Origin: Capsaspora owczarzaki ATCC 30864
Lineage: Eukaryota; Opisthokonta; Filasterea
DNA length: 64,000 nt
Reading direction: 5' to 3'
Assembly (NCBI RefSeq): GCF_000151315.2
Contig: NW_011887306.1
Span: 189,357-253,356, forward strand
Numbering within the stretch: position 1 is the first letter of the stretch; every line of letters begins with the position of its first letter. The notes under the pieces were generated by a model. That model did not search any database. It had not been told where the DNA came from and worked only from the letters and a program-made list of their open reading frames with translations. A program made the position numbers and the translations under genes. This document shows positions 54,179 through 64,000 of this stretch, one piece after another.

Positions 54179-55757
54179 AATAAAAGTGAGGGTTGTTGAT
54201 CGAAAGGCAGTCGCAACAAAGGCATGGAACAACAGCATTGTGAACCTACCCCGCAGTTTACAGCCTTTGCGATGGCCTTCCAACTGTCGCCGTGTTGTGC
54301 CACAGCACGAGCAAGAGATTCCGATTGTTCTGGAGTCCAAACGTCGCGGTGTTGCGATCCTCCTCTGAAACAAGGAAAGACAGGGGGAAGAAGAAAGGGA
54401 AAAGAAAAAACAAAAACAGCAAGGTCCATGCATACACACACACACACACACACAATAGTCAGTGTCACGCGGAGGCAGCACGTATATATAGCTCAGACAT
54501 CTCAGTCAGTCGGCATACCGCAACCGAGCAAAGCGAGCCTGGCATGCTCTCGATGACATGATTGGTGGAGTAATGTACGCGTCCGTTCGGACCGGAGCAT
54601 CGATCCGCGAAGCTGGTCGCTGTGCAACCGACTGCGCAAGGAGCGACAGGCCTACCGTTGTGCCGGGATTGAGAAGGGCGGATGCCGTCCGCGCGACGAG
54701 TGACCACTTGGTGCCGTGCTCCCGCACCTGCCCCAAGGTCAGAAAAGTGAGTGTTGCTGCATTTGAAATCTCTCTCTCCCCTCTTCAATCTGACTCCTGG
54801 TGGGAATAGAGTACTTACCGCTCGAAGGAGAGCCATGTCAGCGTCAAAAGTCCAATGCACACCCGAAAAGGAGTACTCCAACTCGGTCGACGGGTCTGCC
54901 GCTGCACGCTCACGCGCCCGAAACTGGGACTGCATGGATGACTTGGCAAATGTGACTGCCTGCAGTGGAGAGACCTCTGGACGACGGTGAACTTGTTGGA
55001 GGTCGGGCGCGACAGAGTCATGTCCGAACGAGGCGAGCAATCCGGCCCAAGGGTCAGGACTTGAGCTCGCGACTTGAGTGCGGTCGTTGTTGTTGGTGGT
55101 GTTGGAAGGCACATCCAACAGTGTCTGCTGATGGTCTTCTTGGCTTGTGGATGCGAGCACTTGCGGTTTGGCCGCAGCAGGAGCATGCTGCCCACGTCCA
55201 CCAGAGGAGGCGATGTCCGACATGTCAAACAGCTCTCGAAAGTCTTGCAGGACGGTTGAGTTGACCGCAGCAGCAGCAGCAGCAGCAGGAGCATCAGAAG
55301 CAGGAGCATCAGAAGGAGCAGAACCAGGCGTCTTGGCGTTGCTTTCAGCCGGAGCAGCCATCGCAGTGTACAAGCGCGCGGCCTGCGCCCACTGGACCGG
55401 CAGCACCGACGGAGCACAGGATGGGCGAGTGCTGCTCATCCGAGCGAATGGAGCAGGCGACGCACTCGAGCGGCTGTGGCTGTGGCTGTGGCTGTGGTAC
55501 GCGTGGTGCGCCGTGTGGCTCAAACCTCGTGGAGCAGCACTGCTCGCCGTCGTCGAAGCAGCGAGGCGGTGCCATGCGCCATCCAGCCTGGCGATGGGAA
55601 TGCTGCTGCTCTGGTGGTCGCTCGCACTGTGGGTGGCAGAGCAAGAGCGGCGACGGCTGCTGGTCTGCAGCTGGCGCGCCATCACGGCGGCGGCGGCTGC
55701 GACAGTGGAGCGACTTTGACGCTGCATCTGCATGGATCCCGTCGCCGCTGCAAGCAT
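52356..55757 (-). CDS. Two-repeat SANT/Myb protein, possible mitochondrial presequence
   Basis: The start MLAAATGSMQMQRQSRSTVA with MARQLQTSSRRRS is Arg/Ser/Ala-rich without acidic residues, as in mitochondrial presequences (inference). A low-complexity His/Ser/Ala region follows. SANT repeat 1 is split over two exons: VHWTFDADMALLRA, then VREHGTKWSLVARTASALLN and, after an unusual insert, SSRACQARFARLR. Repeat 2: HRDVWTPEQSESLARAVAQH with GDSWKAIAKAVNCG, then RSAAQCFIAYHQLD across an intron that contains the AAC microsatellite. About 540 residues follow that I do not recognise, starting TGPRIDLPGHLHFLRV and ending DDAMGDLLDFFSQKPASSG. The splices are supported by restoring the W...W...QC pattern of Myb repeats. 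It converges with the kinase gene (172 bp between stops). Confidence 0.7.
54081..54177. repeat. AAC/TTG trinucleotide microsatellite in an intron
   Basis: About 32 uninterrupted AAC units, in the intron between the second SANT-repeat exon and the last exon. On the coding strand it is a TTG tract upstream of the acceptor TTTCAG. Reading frames through it (poly-Asn, poly-Leu, poly-Cys) are artefacts. Confidence 0.95.
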
Positions 55758-56074
55758 GATGGGATTGGAGATGAAAACAATAAAAAATAAAAATAAAAAA
55801 GAGCACTGCAAGTCCAGTTCTGACCGGAGAAGACGAATCAAAGAACAATGGAAAAAAAAAAAAAAAAAAAAGAGTAAAAACGACCAAAATGAAAATACAG
55901 GGCTTTGAATAGAATGAAAATGAATTTTGTGTGAAGAGTGAATGGAAAAACAGTCCATCCTTTGACACGCCGCAGCTTGTTTTGCTTGCTTGCCTTTTCC
56001 TCGTTGATCTGGATTTTCGGTTTTTGAGTTGAAATCGACGCCTTTGGATCGAATCCGTAAAAGCCCAACTGCGA
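55758..56074. other. Intergenic, SANT gene to tRNA-like gene
   Basis: About 317 bp. It holds the presumed promoter and leader of the SANT gene, A tracts at 55780-55800 and 55852-55872, and nothing else recognised. Confidence 0.35.
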
Positions 56075-56174
56075 CTTCGGTTAGCTCAGTGGTTAGAGCG
56101 TGACACTTGTATGTTCCCCGTTTTTGGGAAACAACGATATGTCAAGGTCGCTGGTTCGATTCCGGTACTTCGCG
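56075..56174 (+). tRNA. tRNA-Thr(UGU)-like gene with intron; acceptor ends not complementary
   Basis: The D arm GCTCAGTGGTTAGAGC (A box) and T arm GCTGGTTCGATTCCGGT (B box) are canonical. The anticodon stem TGACA/TGTCA closes a loop C-T-TGT-A...A with anticodon TGT (Thr) and a 27-nt intron at 56112-56138, at the usual place after base 37, with an internal GTTCCC/GGGAAAC hairpin. However, the seven bases expected to form the acceptor stem (CTTCGGT at 56075-56081 and ACTTCGC at 56167-56173) do not pair; both ends instead contain the direct repeat ACTTCG. It may be a pseudogene, a gene with a decayed acceptor stem, or a sequence error. No CCA is encoded. Confidence 0.6.
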
Positions 56175-56515
56175 TATTTCTTTTTTTTTCTCGCTTTTTT
56201 TTTTTTTCGTTTGTGTGCTGTTGTTCTCCCTTCTTTTTTGCTCCTTTCACTTTGTCTTTATTTGTTGCAACTACAAACTGCGCACAACGGTCGGACGACC
56301 GCGTTATCGCCTCGGTTGCTTTGAGGGGATGAACTGGAACGTGAAAAGCGATCAGCCGTCTCCCTCGTCGTCCCCGCCATGCTCCTTTGCCTGCTATCAC
56401 CACAAGCAACCTTCCTCTTTCGCAAGCTTGAACAGATCCTCAACAGTAAAAAAGCGTAAACTACCTTGTTTGAACAACCTTAAACAAAAAAACAAAAACC
56501 CTCATTGTTTTCAAT
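56175..56515. other. Intergenic, tRNA-like gene to His-rich protein gene
   Basis: A T-rich stretch directly after the tRNA-like gene (56178-56210) could serve as a Pol III terminator. The rest is the 3' flank of the minus-strand gene. No exon seen. Confidence 0.4.
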
Positions 56516-57495
56516 TCATTTCGACTGCGAAGTGGGTGCTGGAGCGGCAAATCGATTGCGACGCTGCTGTCTTCGTGCATGCTCAGCTGCATCGCTCTCG
56601 CTGAGCTGTTGGAGCTGTTGCTGAGGCGATGAAACAGCGGCGACAACGCGTTGAAGCACGGTGGCGTTCTTGGTGTTGGCTGCAGTTGTGGCCGTCGCCT
56701 TGGAGATCCGAGCAGGCGATGCTGCGGATGCACTAGTCGCAATAACTTTGACTCGAGCTTGAACTGCAGCGTGCAAGTCAGGCAAAAGAACGAACGGTGA
56801 GCGCTTAGCTGCTGAACAACCGCCTCCCCCCCGTTCTTCAAGGAAGCAACCCGCCAAAATCCAAATCTCCGTTGATGGCACAGCATCGATCGTGACGATT
56901 TACCAGGTGTCACTGTTGCGCCAGCCTTGGCCTTCTTGCTTGGAGTGAATGCGCCTTCCGCTGCAGCAGTGATGACGGAGGATTCAGACTCGGACGCGTC
57001 CGAGGAAACCGACGCAGACGACCGCGACTTTGGGTAGGTGATGACATAGCGGCCTTCGTGTTCCGGCATCACACGCCGCATCGCAGCTGCCGTCGAAGCA
57101 GCGGACGAGCCTGGCGATCCTGCCGTTACAGCAGACAGCGAAATCAGTGTGCGCCGCGGCGCAGGCGAGGCGTTGCTGCCATCCTCCGCCTCGTGCTCCT
57201 TGGGATGAGCGTGATGAGCATGATGAGCATGATGATGGTGGTGGTGGTGGTGGTGTTGGTGGTGACCTGCTTGGCTTGGGCTTGGAGTGCTCGACTTAGC
57301 TGGATTCAGCAGCGAACCCGACGCTTGCTGTGCTGCTGGACCTTTGCCAGACAAGCTGCCCAGTGGCGATGGGGACGACTGTGTGACCTGCTTGAGCGAG
57401 ATGGTGCCGCCGATGGTGGCGACTGGCGAGCGCGGACTGGACACCCCGGATAGCGACAAGATGCGTGAGCCATTGGCTGAGCCTAAAGTGGTCAT
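56516..57495 (-). CDS. Small low-complexity His-rich protein, unknown function
   Basis: Two exons: about 56906-57495 and 56516-56763, joined in phase 1 (ACACCTG|GT to CAG|TTCAAG), giving TPG-VQARVKVIATSASAA. It starts MTTLGSANGSRILSLSGVSS and is Ser/Pro-rich. A poly-His tract with HAHHAHHAH sits near residue 75. Then come RRTLISLSAVTAG, RRVMPEHEGRYVITYPKSRS and a Ser/Glu/Asp-rich stretch. The C-terminus contains KNATVLQRVVAAVSS, a Gln-rich piece and HARRQQRRNRFAAPAPTSQSK. The basic RRNRF end faintly recalls the UAP56-binding end of SARNP-type mRNA export proteins, but this is weak. About 280 residues. Confidence 0.6.
57203..57258. repeat. ATG/GTG-type trinucleotide tract encoding poly-His
   Basis: Runs of GATGAGCAT and GGT units on the plus strand encode [17 protein letters not shown] on the minus strand in the small His-rich protein. 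Confidence 0.8.
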
Positions 57496-57697
57496 TCTCG
57501 CTTTTCTCTGAGCAACTGCGGCCCTCTGAACTCAAAGACAAGGACGACTGAAAAAAAGGCAGCAACGAGAGCACCAAAACACGTTCAATATTTTCATCAA
57601 GACATGGCAACAAGACAAAAACCAAACAAATAACAACAACAAAGGGAAAAAAAAAAAAAATCAAAGACGTGATTTCGACCGTAATCTCGGATGGCTG

Positions 57698-60600
57698 TTA
57701 ACGCCGCTGAACGGTCGCAAGATACTTTTCGCAGAGCTCAAACACAATCTTCTGACCAAGCTTGGAGGCGACTTGGGCAATGCGCTCAATCTGGTCGTGC
57801 ATCCCGGCCTTGACAGCAATGAGATAGCCAGCCTTCAGCTTGCCACAGGCAATGCATGCGCTGATCTTGTTGGTGTCGCTGTTGAGACGCTGCATGTACT
57901 TTTCAGAGAGCTTGACATCCTGCGCGTCGCGCGCAAACACCTCGATGCAGGCGAGCACAATTTCGTCGACGGCTTCGTCCGGAACGGTGCCCTTGACGTT
58001 CTTGAGCAGCTCGTTGATCTGGCGCGTGTCCTTTTGCTGGGCCATTTCCGCGGCCGCATCCTTGTAGACGGAGGCCAGTGAGAATCGAAACTCTTGGCAC
58101 ACCTTGAACGCGAGATCAAAGCCATTGTCCACCAGCAACAGCTCGACAGCGAGCTGCGTCTTCATCTTGTCGCTGCTGAGAAGCGACAAGGACGACAGTT
58201 GATTCACCTGCAGTTCGCTGATTCGCCCAGCGCGGAACTCGCCCAAGATGAACGAGCTCACCTCCATTTGCAACGTGACAGCGCGCAGGTACTTTGAGAT
58301 TTCGCCCGTCGACATGCCTTGCTGAGACTGAGCTGCTGCTGCTTTGGTTGTTGCAGTACCCATTTGAGACGATGGCGACGACGACGACGCTTCTGCATCG
58401 ACGCCAGGCTTGAGCTGGGCTTCCCGGTGCGCAAGCTCAAACAGGCCCTTGGCTCGCTGCAAGTGCTCGATACGCTCGGACAGCTGGATGCCGCTCTGCA
58501 TAAAGAACTTGATGCAGGTCAAAGCGGCGCGGAGCAAATCGCTCATGAACAATTGCATTTCGAGCAGAACGTGCAGGCGGGCGGCCTTGTTCAGGTAGCG
58601 GCAAACCGCGAGCAAGTAGGGCGTCCAGCGCGGGTGCGCAGGCAGACCGGGTTCCTCAAAGAGGGTTCCAAGAGCGGACGCCAACGTTGCCGTGTTCACA
58701 ACGCTGCTGCTGCTGCTGCTGCTGGTAGCCGGTGCTGCGGGCGCTGGGGCCAAGCCCAGGCTGGCGCGCGGCGGATGGCGCATGGCATCCTTGAGATGGC
58801 CAAGCCAGCCCTTTTCCAGACACGTCTTGAAGACCGAGTCGACAAAGGTGTCTGGCTCGAGCGAATACAGCAACACGTGCTCGCAGCACTTGTCCACAAA
58901 GCCGTGTCGACAGTAGAACGCCAACAGCGACAAATGCGAGCCGTAATGGCGCAGGTAGTAGACACACTCCTCAAAGCGCTCGGGATCCAAGCAGCTCATG
59001 GGGCTCACCCGCGCGCGAGCCAGGCCGAGCTCGGCAAAGGACGACTCGGGCGCCGTGCGGCCTCGGGCTGTGCTCAACAGTGCGAGCAGCGACTTGAGGT
59101 CTGTCAAACGCACCGGGGCGTGGGTTTCAATGGTGTCAATGATGCGACCCAGCAACAGCGAGTCGCCAGCAGTCGCCACACCACTGGCGTTGGCCGCAGC
59201 CAGCGCCTGTGCCGACGACCCAAGCACGCCCATGCTCGGCATTTGTCCTGGCATCGCCGAAGAAGAGGACGCCGGCACGGCGCCACCCATGGCCGCCAAC
59301 GCGCCGCTGCTTGCGTGAGGAGACATGACAGGCGAAGTTGTTGCTGGGGAAGACGACAGGGTCGTTTGGCCGCTTCCTGCCGAGGCACCTCCTCCTCCAG
59401 TGGACGCGGACACGGACGTGGACGTGGACGGCTGCACAATCACGCCCGTGACAGCCATGCAGTGTCGGAACTTGTCGCGTGCATCTTCAAACTGGCCGAG
59501 ACGCAGCTTTGCCATGCCCCATGCAGCCCAAACGGGAGCGGTTTCCAGCCGACATTTGGTTGCCACTTCCATGGCCAAGCCCAGGCGATCGTCGCCAATC
59601 AAGCGATCGCGCAACCTTCGCGCCTTGTCAGGGTCGTTCAAGTCGGCAATCGAGAGGCGATAGTTGCAGCGGGAGCAAATCAAAATGCGCAACAAATCCA
59701 CCCGGCCAAGATACGTGTCACAAAGCTCGATGCCGTGGTGGGTGGCGTTCTCGAGGAATTTGAACTTTGCATTAAAGGCGAGAACTTGAATGATGCTAAT
59801 GATCAAAAAGTGGTCCACTGTGGACGGGTCGCTCAACAGCTGCTCCGACAAGTGGTCACACAGCCGCAGCGATGTCTCACCCGCATTTCGCCCGTCAGGG
59901 AAGAGATCCAGAATGGCCATGCACAACGTTGTGCTCGCAGCCTGCAGGTAGTGGAACCGTGCACGCACCGCGTCGTTGCTGGCCTCTACGGGGCTGAGAC
60001 GCCAGCGCGTTTCGGCACCAAAGGCAGTGCCCAAAAACGCCAAATGTTGCGCTTGACGCGCGTTGATGCCCACTGTCGCGTACGAAGTCGCGCCAACCGT
60101 TCGTCCAGCGTTGCGTTGTGCGGGATTCTGCGACTGCTGTTGCTGTTGCTGCTGTTGCTGCTGCTGTTGGCGTTGCATGAATTGCTCAAGACTGCGACCG
60201 TCGAGCAAGTCATTGTCCCGCGACTTTTGCGAGCTCTCGGCCATGTTCTGCTCGAGAATTGCCATCAAGTCCGAGGACGAGTCCGACCGCTCCATACCGG
60301 TCGAGCCGCGCTGGGCGGCTCCCATTGCCGAGTCGGCCGCAGCGCGCTGGGGCTGAGACTTTGACGCGCGCGACACTGCAACGGGCACAGTCGGGCCCGT
60401 CACATCAAAAATGCCACTCTCGGCCAGAGGATCGTAGGCCAGACCGTCGATTTGCATCGAGGAGCCTGGGCCTGGGCCAAACGGATTGGCGCGATCGACC
60501 GCAGAGGGTGTGGACAATGCGCCAAAGGCGCTCGAGCCTGGCGCGATGGATGGTCGCGCGCTTGTGCTTCCGCCGCTTTGAGTTGCAGAGCGGGAGGAGG

Positions 60601-63600
60601 ACTGGCTCTGTGGCAAGACACCGCCTTCCTCCATCACCTTGGCATACCCGGTCGTGCCCGGCATGAAGGCGACGCCGGCAATGGCAGGATCCTTCACAAT
60701 GGCCTCGTGACAAGCCTGGCAAGCGCGCACGGGCTTGTCAAAGTCGGTGAGCAGCACGGTGTGGTTGGAGCAACCGCTGCAGACGACACGGCCACAAATG
60801 CGGCAGTGATGGCGGCGATTGAACATTGAAAAGTCCTTCTCGCAGACCATGCAGACTTTGACATCATTGTCAGGCACCCAGTTGACCGTGTCGGAGCCTG
60901 TCAACTGGCGATTGACGGTGGAGAGCGACACGCGTGTATCGGTGCCAATGACGGGCACGGGCTCGTAGCCAGAGAACGCTGGTTGGCGGCGTGGCGTGTC
61001 GCTTCCGAGTGCTGCACGCCCAAAGCCGCTGCCGGATTGAGCATTTTTGCGCGGTGTCGGCGGAGCAGAGGAAGGTGGGGACAGGTCGTCATAGTACGCG
61101 CTACCGGCAGTCGACGGCGATTGCCGCATGGACTGCATAATGAGCCGTTGGTCCTCGACGGTGGCAAAGGCAAGCGCCTTTTCGGCATAGACAGTCACCA
61201 AGCCCTTGTGGAAGATTTTCGGGAAACGCCGAATCACAAGGGCGGCCAGATCCACACGGACATTCATGAGCAGCTGCTCGAGAATGAGCTCGGGGTACGG
61301 CACGAGCTGCTCGTAATCGGGACGCAGCTCTGCCGGGAGACAGAGCAAAACGCGAATGGTGAGCTCTTGGTTGGCGAGCGCTGCCGCGTCCTCGGGACCC
61401 AGGATGGACGAGAGGTTGTGGTTGACAAACTGGACCACAAACAGCTTGCTCCCAAAGGTGTTGACGCGATCGAGCAAAAAGTGGCAAACCTTGAGCGCAA
61501 CGGGACGCTCCATCGTTTCCAACTGCTGGTAGGCCCGAATGGTGTCGCCTTGATTGACGAGGTCGAGAACAAAGCTCTTGTCCACCTCCTGCTTGAGGTC
61601 AACATTGCCGCACAGCGTCGCCCACTGGGATGCCAGGTCAAACCGACGTGCCTCAATCAGCACCGCCGCCACTGGGTGAGGATCTTGCGTGCGCATGGCC
61701 GCCACCGTGTGCCAATCGCCCCACCGCCGGTCGATGGCGATAATTTGCTTGTACAAGAGCAGCTGCTCGAGCATCTCCGAGACCTGATTGTAGAGCGGGT
61801 TGTCTTCCTGCATGTGACACTTGCACATTCCCAAAAGATCAATGCAAACGTCGGCAGGCCAGTTGAGGGCCTGGCGGAACAGGAAGCTGGCTGCGACGGA
61901 CTTGTCGCGAAGCCGAACAATGTACTTCCAGGCGTCCACGCGGTCTCGCGCTGCATCAGCCATGGCGCACAGCAAAAAGTCCGGAGCGCCAGAGGACAAA
62001 CCATCGTCAGCAAAGTTGAGGGCGCGCGAAAACTGCCCTTCGTGAATCAGCCGATCAATGATGCGCGAGTACATTTCTTCGTGCACGGCAGAAGGCGACT
62101 CGAGCATGTACAGGTAGTGCGAGGTGAATTCTTCTTCCGGTCGCCCGACAAAGTACTCGAGCAGCGGACCAAAGCGCATCATGATGAATTGGTGCAGCGC
62201 TGGGAAGGTCTGGGTCTGCATCATGATGTGGTCGGTGAAGGGCCGGGATTCGTCAAACGCCTTGTTTGCGGGGTTGACAAGGGCGGCAAGCGCCGCGACA
62301 ATCGGAGACTTGATCTCGAGGAACACCTGAATCTCGGCGAGAGGCTGTACTTTGGTTTTCAGCCTTAAAGTCGTGCACTGCGCCAAGTGCCGACCCTCCA
62401 GAGAAGACTGCAAGGAGGGGCAATCGAAACCGTTTTGCGCGGGTTGCTGCTGCTGCTGTTAGAAGGCGTGGAGGTTGAGGAGCCAACGGACGAGGACGAA
62501 AGCGTGGAGGGCGTCCGCGTGAGCTGGGGCGTCGGGGGACCGCCCGCCAATGCTGCTTGCTGGTTGGACGTTGTCGATGCTGCGCGCTTCTTGTCGAACG
62601 AGTAGCCAAAGCTCCAGTCAAACTCGGCAAAGCTGACGGCAATGTCAGTCGTATCAAACGTCTTTGAGGAAGACAAGAGCACGGTGAGCAGCTGCTTCTT
62701 TTTGGCCGAAAGGTACGGCACAATGTACTGCAGCAGAGCGATGGCAGGCCGGTCTCCGACAACATCCGTCTTGTACCACTCGAGCAGCTTTGGCAGAGTA
62801 ACCGCACGCTTGTCCACATCCACATGCACGTGCTGGTCGAGAAAATCGGTGCGGTTGGTGGCAATGTCTTGCTCGAGGGTTTCTGGCGAGAGGATGCGGA
62901 CGCGCGGGCAATCTTGCGAGCCGCTGTTGAGCAAAAAGAGCAGGTTTGGCTCGGGTCGCTCCAACGCCAGCTTGGCGCGGGGATCTCCTTCGCCAAAGCG
63001 TTGAACAAAGTTATCGAATGCCGCACCTGATCGGAGGAGTTTTGCAAGATGAAGAGCAACAAAAACCAGCGTGAGCAATCAACCAACAGAGAAAAAAAAA
63101 AGCCGACAAAAATACCACGTCTAACATACCAAACATTTCCGGAGTCGACATGGCGGCGCGCAAAATGAGGTGCTCCAAGTCAAAGACGCTGATAATGCCG
63201 AGATCACCGACAATGTACTTGATGCTTTTGAAAAAGGTGATTCGGTCGAGAATGCTGCTGGGAGTCTCCATCGCAATGCAGGCATGCATGAACATGAGGT
63301 TGTGCAGGTTGACAAACAGGCACAGTCGCTCCTCGTGGGAAACGAGCCCAGAGAGGGTGACGCCTTGCAGACCGGCGGTCGCGCGCGTCAGACTCTCAAA
63401 TTCGCGGGAAGCCGCCAACGTGAGCTTGACGTCTTGATCAATGGTACCAGCCGAGCCGGCATGGGTACGATAGAGCGACACCATGTTTTCAAGAAGCGAG
63501 CGCACCAACTGGAGCGAGGCCGCGGCGGCGGCAACGGCAACAGATGCAGGCACAGGCAGCCCGTAACCAGTCTGCTCGTCGGAAGGCGTGGCTGGTGCGC

Positions 63601-64000
63601 CCTTCACGACGTTCAGCGGACCAACAAACGAGCACGCCGAGCGCGAGGCTTGGTTGCTGATGGTCTTTGTGCGAGTGCGTGTTCGGCGACGAATGCGCGG
63701 GCAGCAGCTGCGCACGATAATCACAACAATATCAAGGTGGAATCGCTCCGCAGCCCGTTCGGCAGTAAAGAAGAGCGCGCGATCAAACACGAGCTTTTCA
63801 ATGGTGTGGGTGGGCCCTTCGCGCAACACATCAAACCAATTGACAATTCGGGACTCGGGATACTGGCTGAGGGTTTCGTTGCCGTTCAGCAAGGATACTA
63901 GCGTTTCAATGTAAGTGAAGAATCGGCCCAAGTAGTCGACAGGAGCCGAGTACATTGGAGTAGATGAAGCGGCGTCCAGACCGACAAGCGAGAGGTTGCT
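57698..64000 (-). CDS. ZFYVE26: FYVE-domain protein related to ZFYVE26/spastizin, 5' end missing
   Basis: Over 2,000 residues are in the window and the gene runs off the right edge. The first part (exon from the edge to about 63132) has LSGLVSHEERLCLFVNLHNL followed by MFMHACIAMETPS. The next exon (about 62420-63035) has FLLNSGSQDCPRVRILSPET and AVTLPKLLEWYKTDVVG, a DUF547-like arrangement. The large last exon (57698-about 62400) gives helical repeats, a full FYVE finger (WVPDNDVKVCMVCEKDFSMF with NRRHHCRICGRVVCSGCSNH), Ser- and Gln-rich linkers, and the C-terminal helical region of the spastizin type (YLRHYGSHLSLLAFYCRHGF; LLLVDNGFDLAFKVCQEFRF), ending KYLATVQRR. FYVE domains bind PI3P on endosomes. 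Spastizin acts with spatacsin and AP-5 in lysosome reformation. The intron near 62370-62430 is short (about 53 nt) and its edges are uncertain. Confidence 0.75.
60138..60172. repeat. CTG/TTG tract encoding poly-Gln in the FYVE protein
   Basis: A short trinucleotide run in the coding exon gives RQQQQQQQQQQQ on the minus strand, in a linker C-terminal to the FYVE finger. Confidence 0.85.

Noticed and set aside
53882-54481. Long frames with poly-Leu, poly-Cys or poly-Asn around 54081-54177
   Set aside because: They are translations of an AAC/TTG microsatellite inside an intron of the SANT gene.
58319-60364. 681-codon plus-strand frame opposite the FYVE gene
   Set aside because: It is the antisense shadow of a coding exon with biased codon use and has no recognisable motif. 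The minus strand holds clear FYVE and spastizin-type sequence.
60983-62368. 461-codon plus-strand frame
   Set aside because: It is the antisense shadow of the same large exon.

Overview
This is an intron-rich nuclear segment of a unicellular eukaryote. Genes have short GT-AG introns, first exons of a few codons are common, and no operon or prokaryotic signal is visible. The gene content is opisthokont-like: UBE4/UFD2, PRPF4, an ALDH3-type fatty aldehyde dehydrogenase, WDTC1, haem-type cystathionine beta-synthase, CDK8-like kinase, a ZFYVE26-like protein, an EPLIN-like LIM protein and a penta-EF-hand protein. The LRR ectodomain sequences look to me like those of the filasterean Capsaspora owczarzaki. 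That is an inference from remembered sequence style, not a database match.

Left part (1-10.3 kb): UBE4/UFD2 (minus, running off the left edge), PRPF4 (minus), fatty aldehyde dehydrogenase (minus) and, starting about 170 bp away in the other direction, a WDTC1/adipose-type WD40-TPR gene that is cut by a 469-base assembly gap. 10.5-22.2 kb: a PLP-dependent class V aminotransferase, two tandem cytochrome b561 genes, an endoglycoceramidase-like GH5 enzyme and a penta-EF-hand protein.

Centre (22.4-36.7 kb): the accessory core of the window. Three paralogous minus-strand genes encode LRR receptors: signal peptide, LRR N-cap, 14, 8 and 14 repeats, a C-terminal LRR cap, a Cys-rich module, a Ser/Ala-rich stalk, one membrane span and a short tail. 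Each repeat is one exon of about 72 nt, phase 2 at both ends, and neighbouring introns are near copies of each other. All three tails carry the same ordered set of six tyrosines (NPxY/YxxL, YxxV, YAEA, YAN/DP, then YATI/V-x12-Yxx I), which resembles docking sites for SH2/PTB proteins and a loose ITAM. A Crinkler/RHS-type P-loop NTPase-nuclease gene lies between receptors 1 and 2.

Right part (37.5-64 kb): cystathionine beta-synthase with a plausible haem-binding N-terminus; a 1.5-kiloresidue intronless low-complexity protein of unknown function; an EPLIN-like LIM protein; a CDK8-like kinase with a long acidic N-terminal extension and HAD in place of HRD; a two-SANT/Myb protein with a mitochondrial-presequence-like start; an intron-containing tRNA-Thr-like gene whose acceptor ends do not pair; a His-rich small protein; and a large FYVE-domain protein related to ZFYVE26/spastizin with a DUF547-like N-terminal region, running off the right edge.
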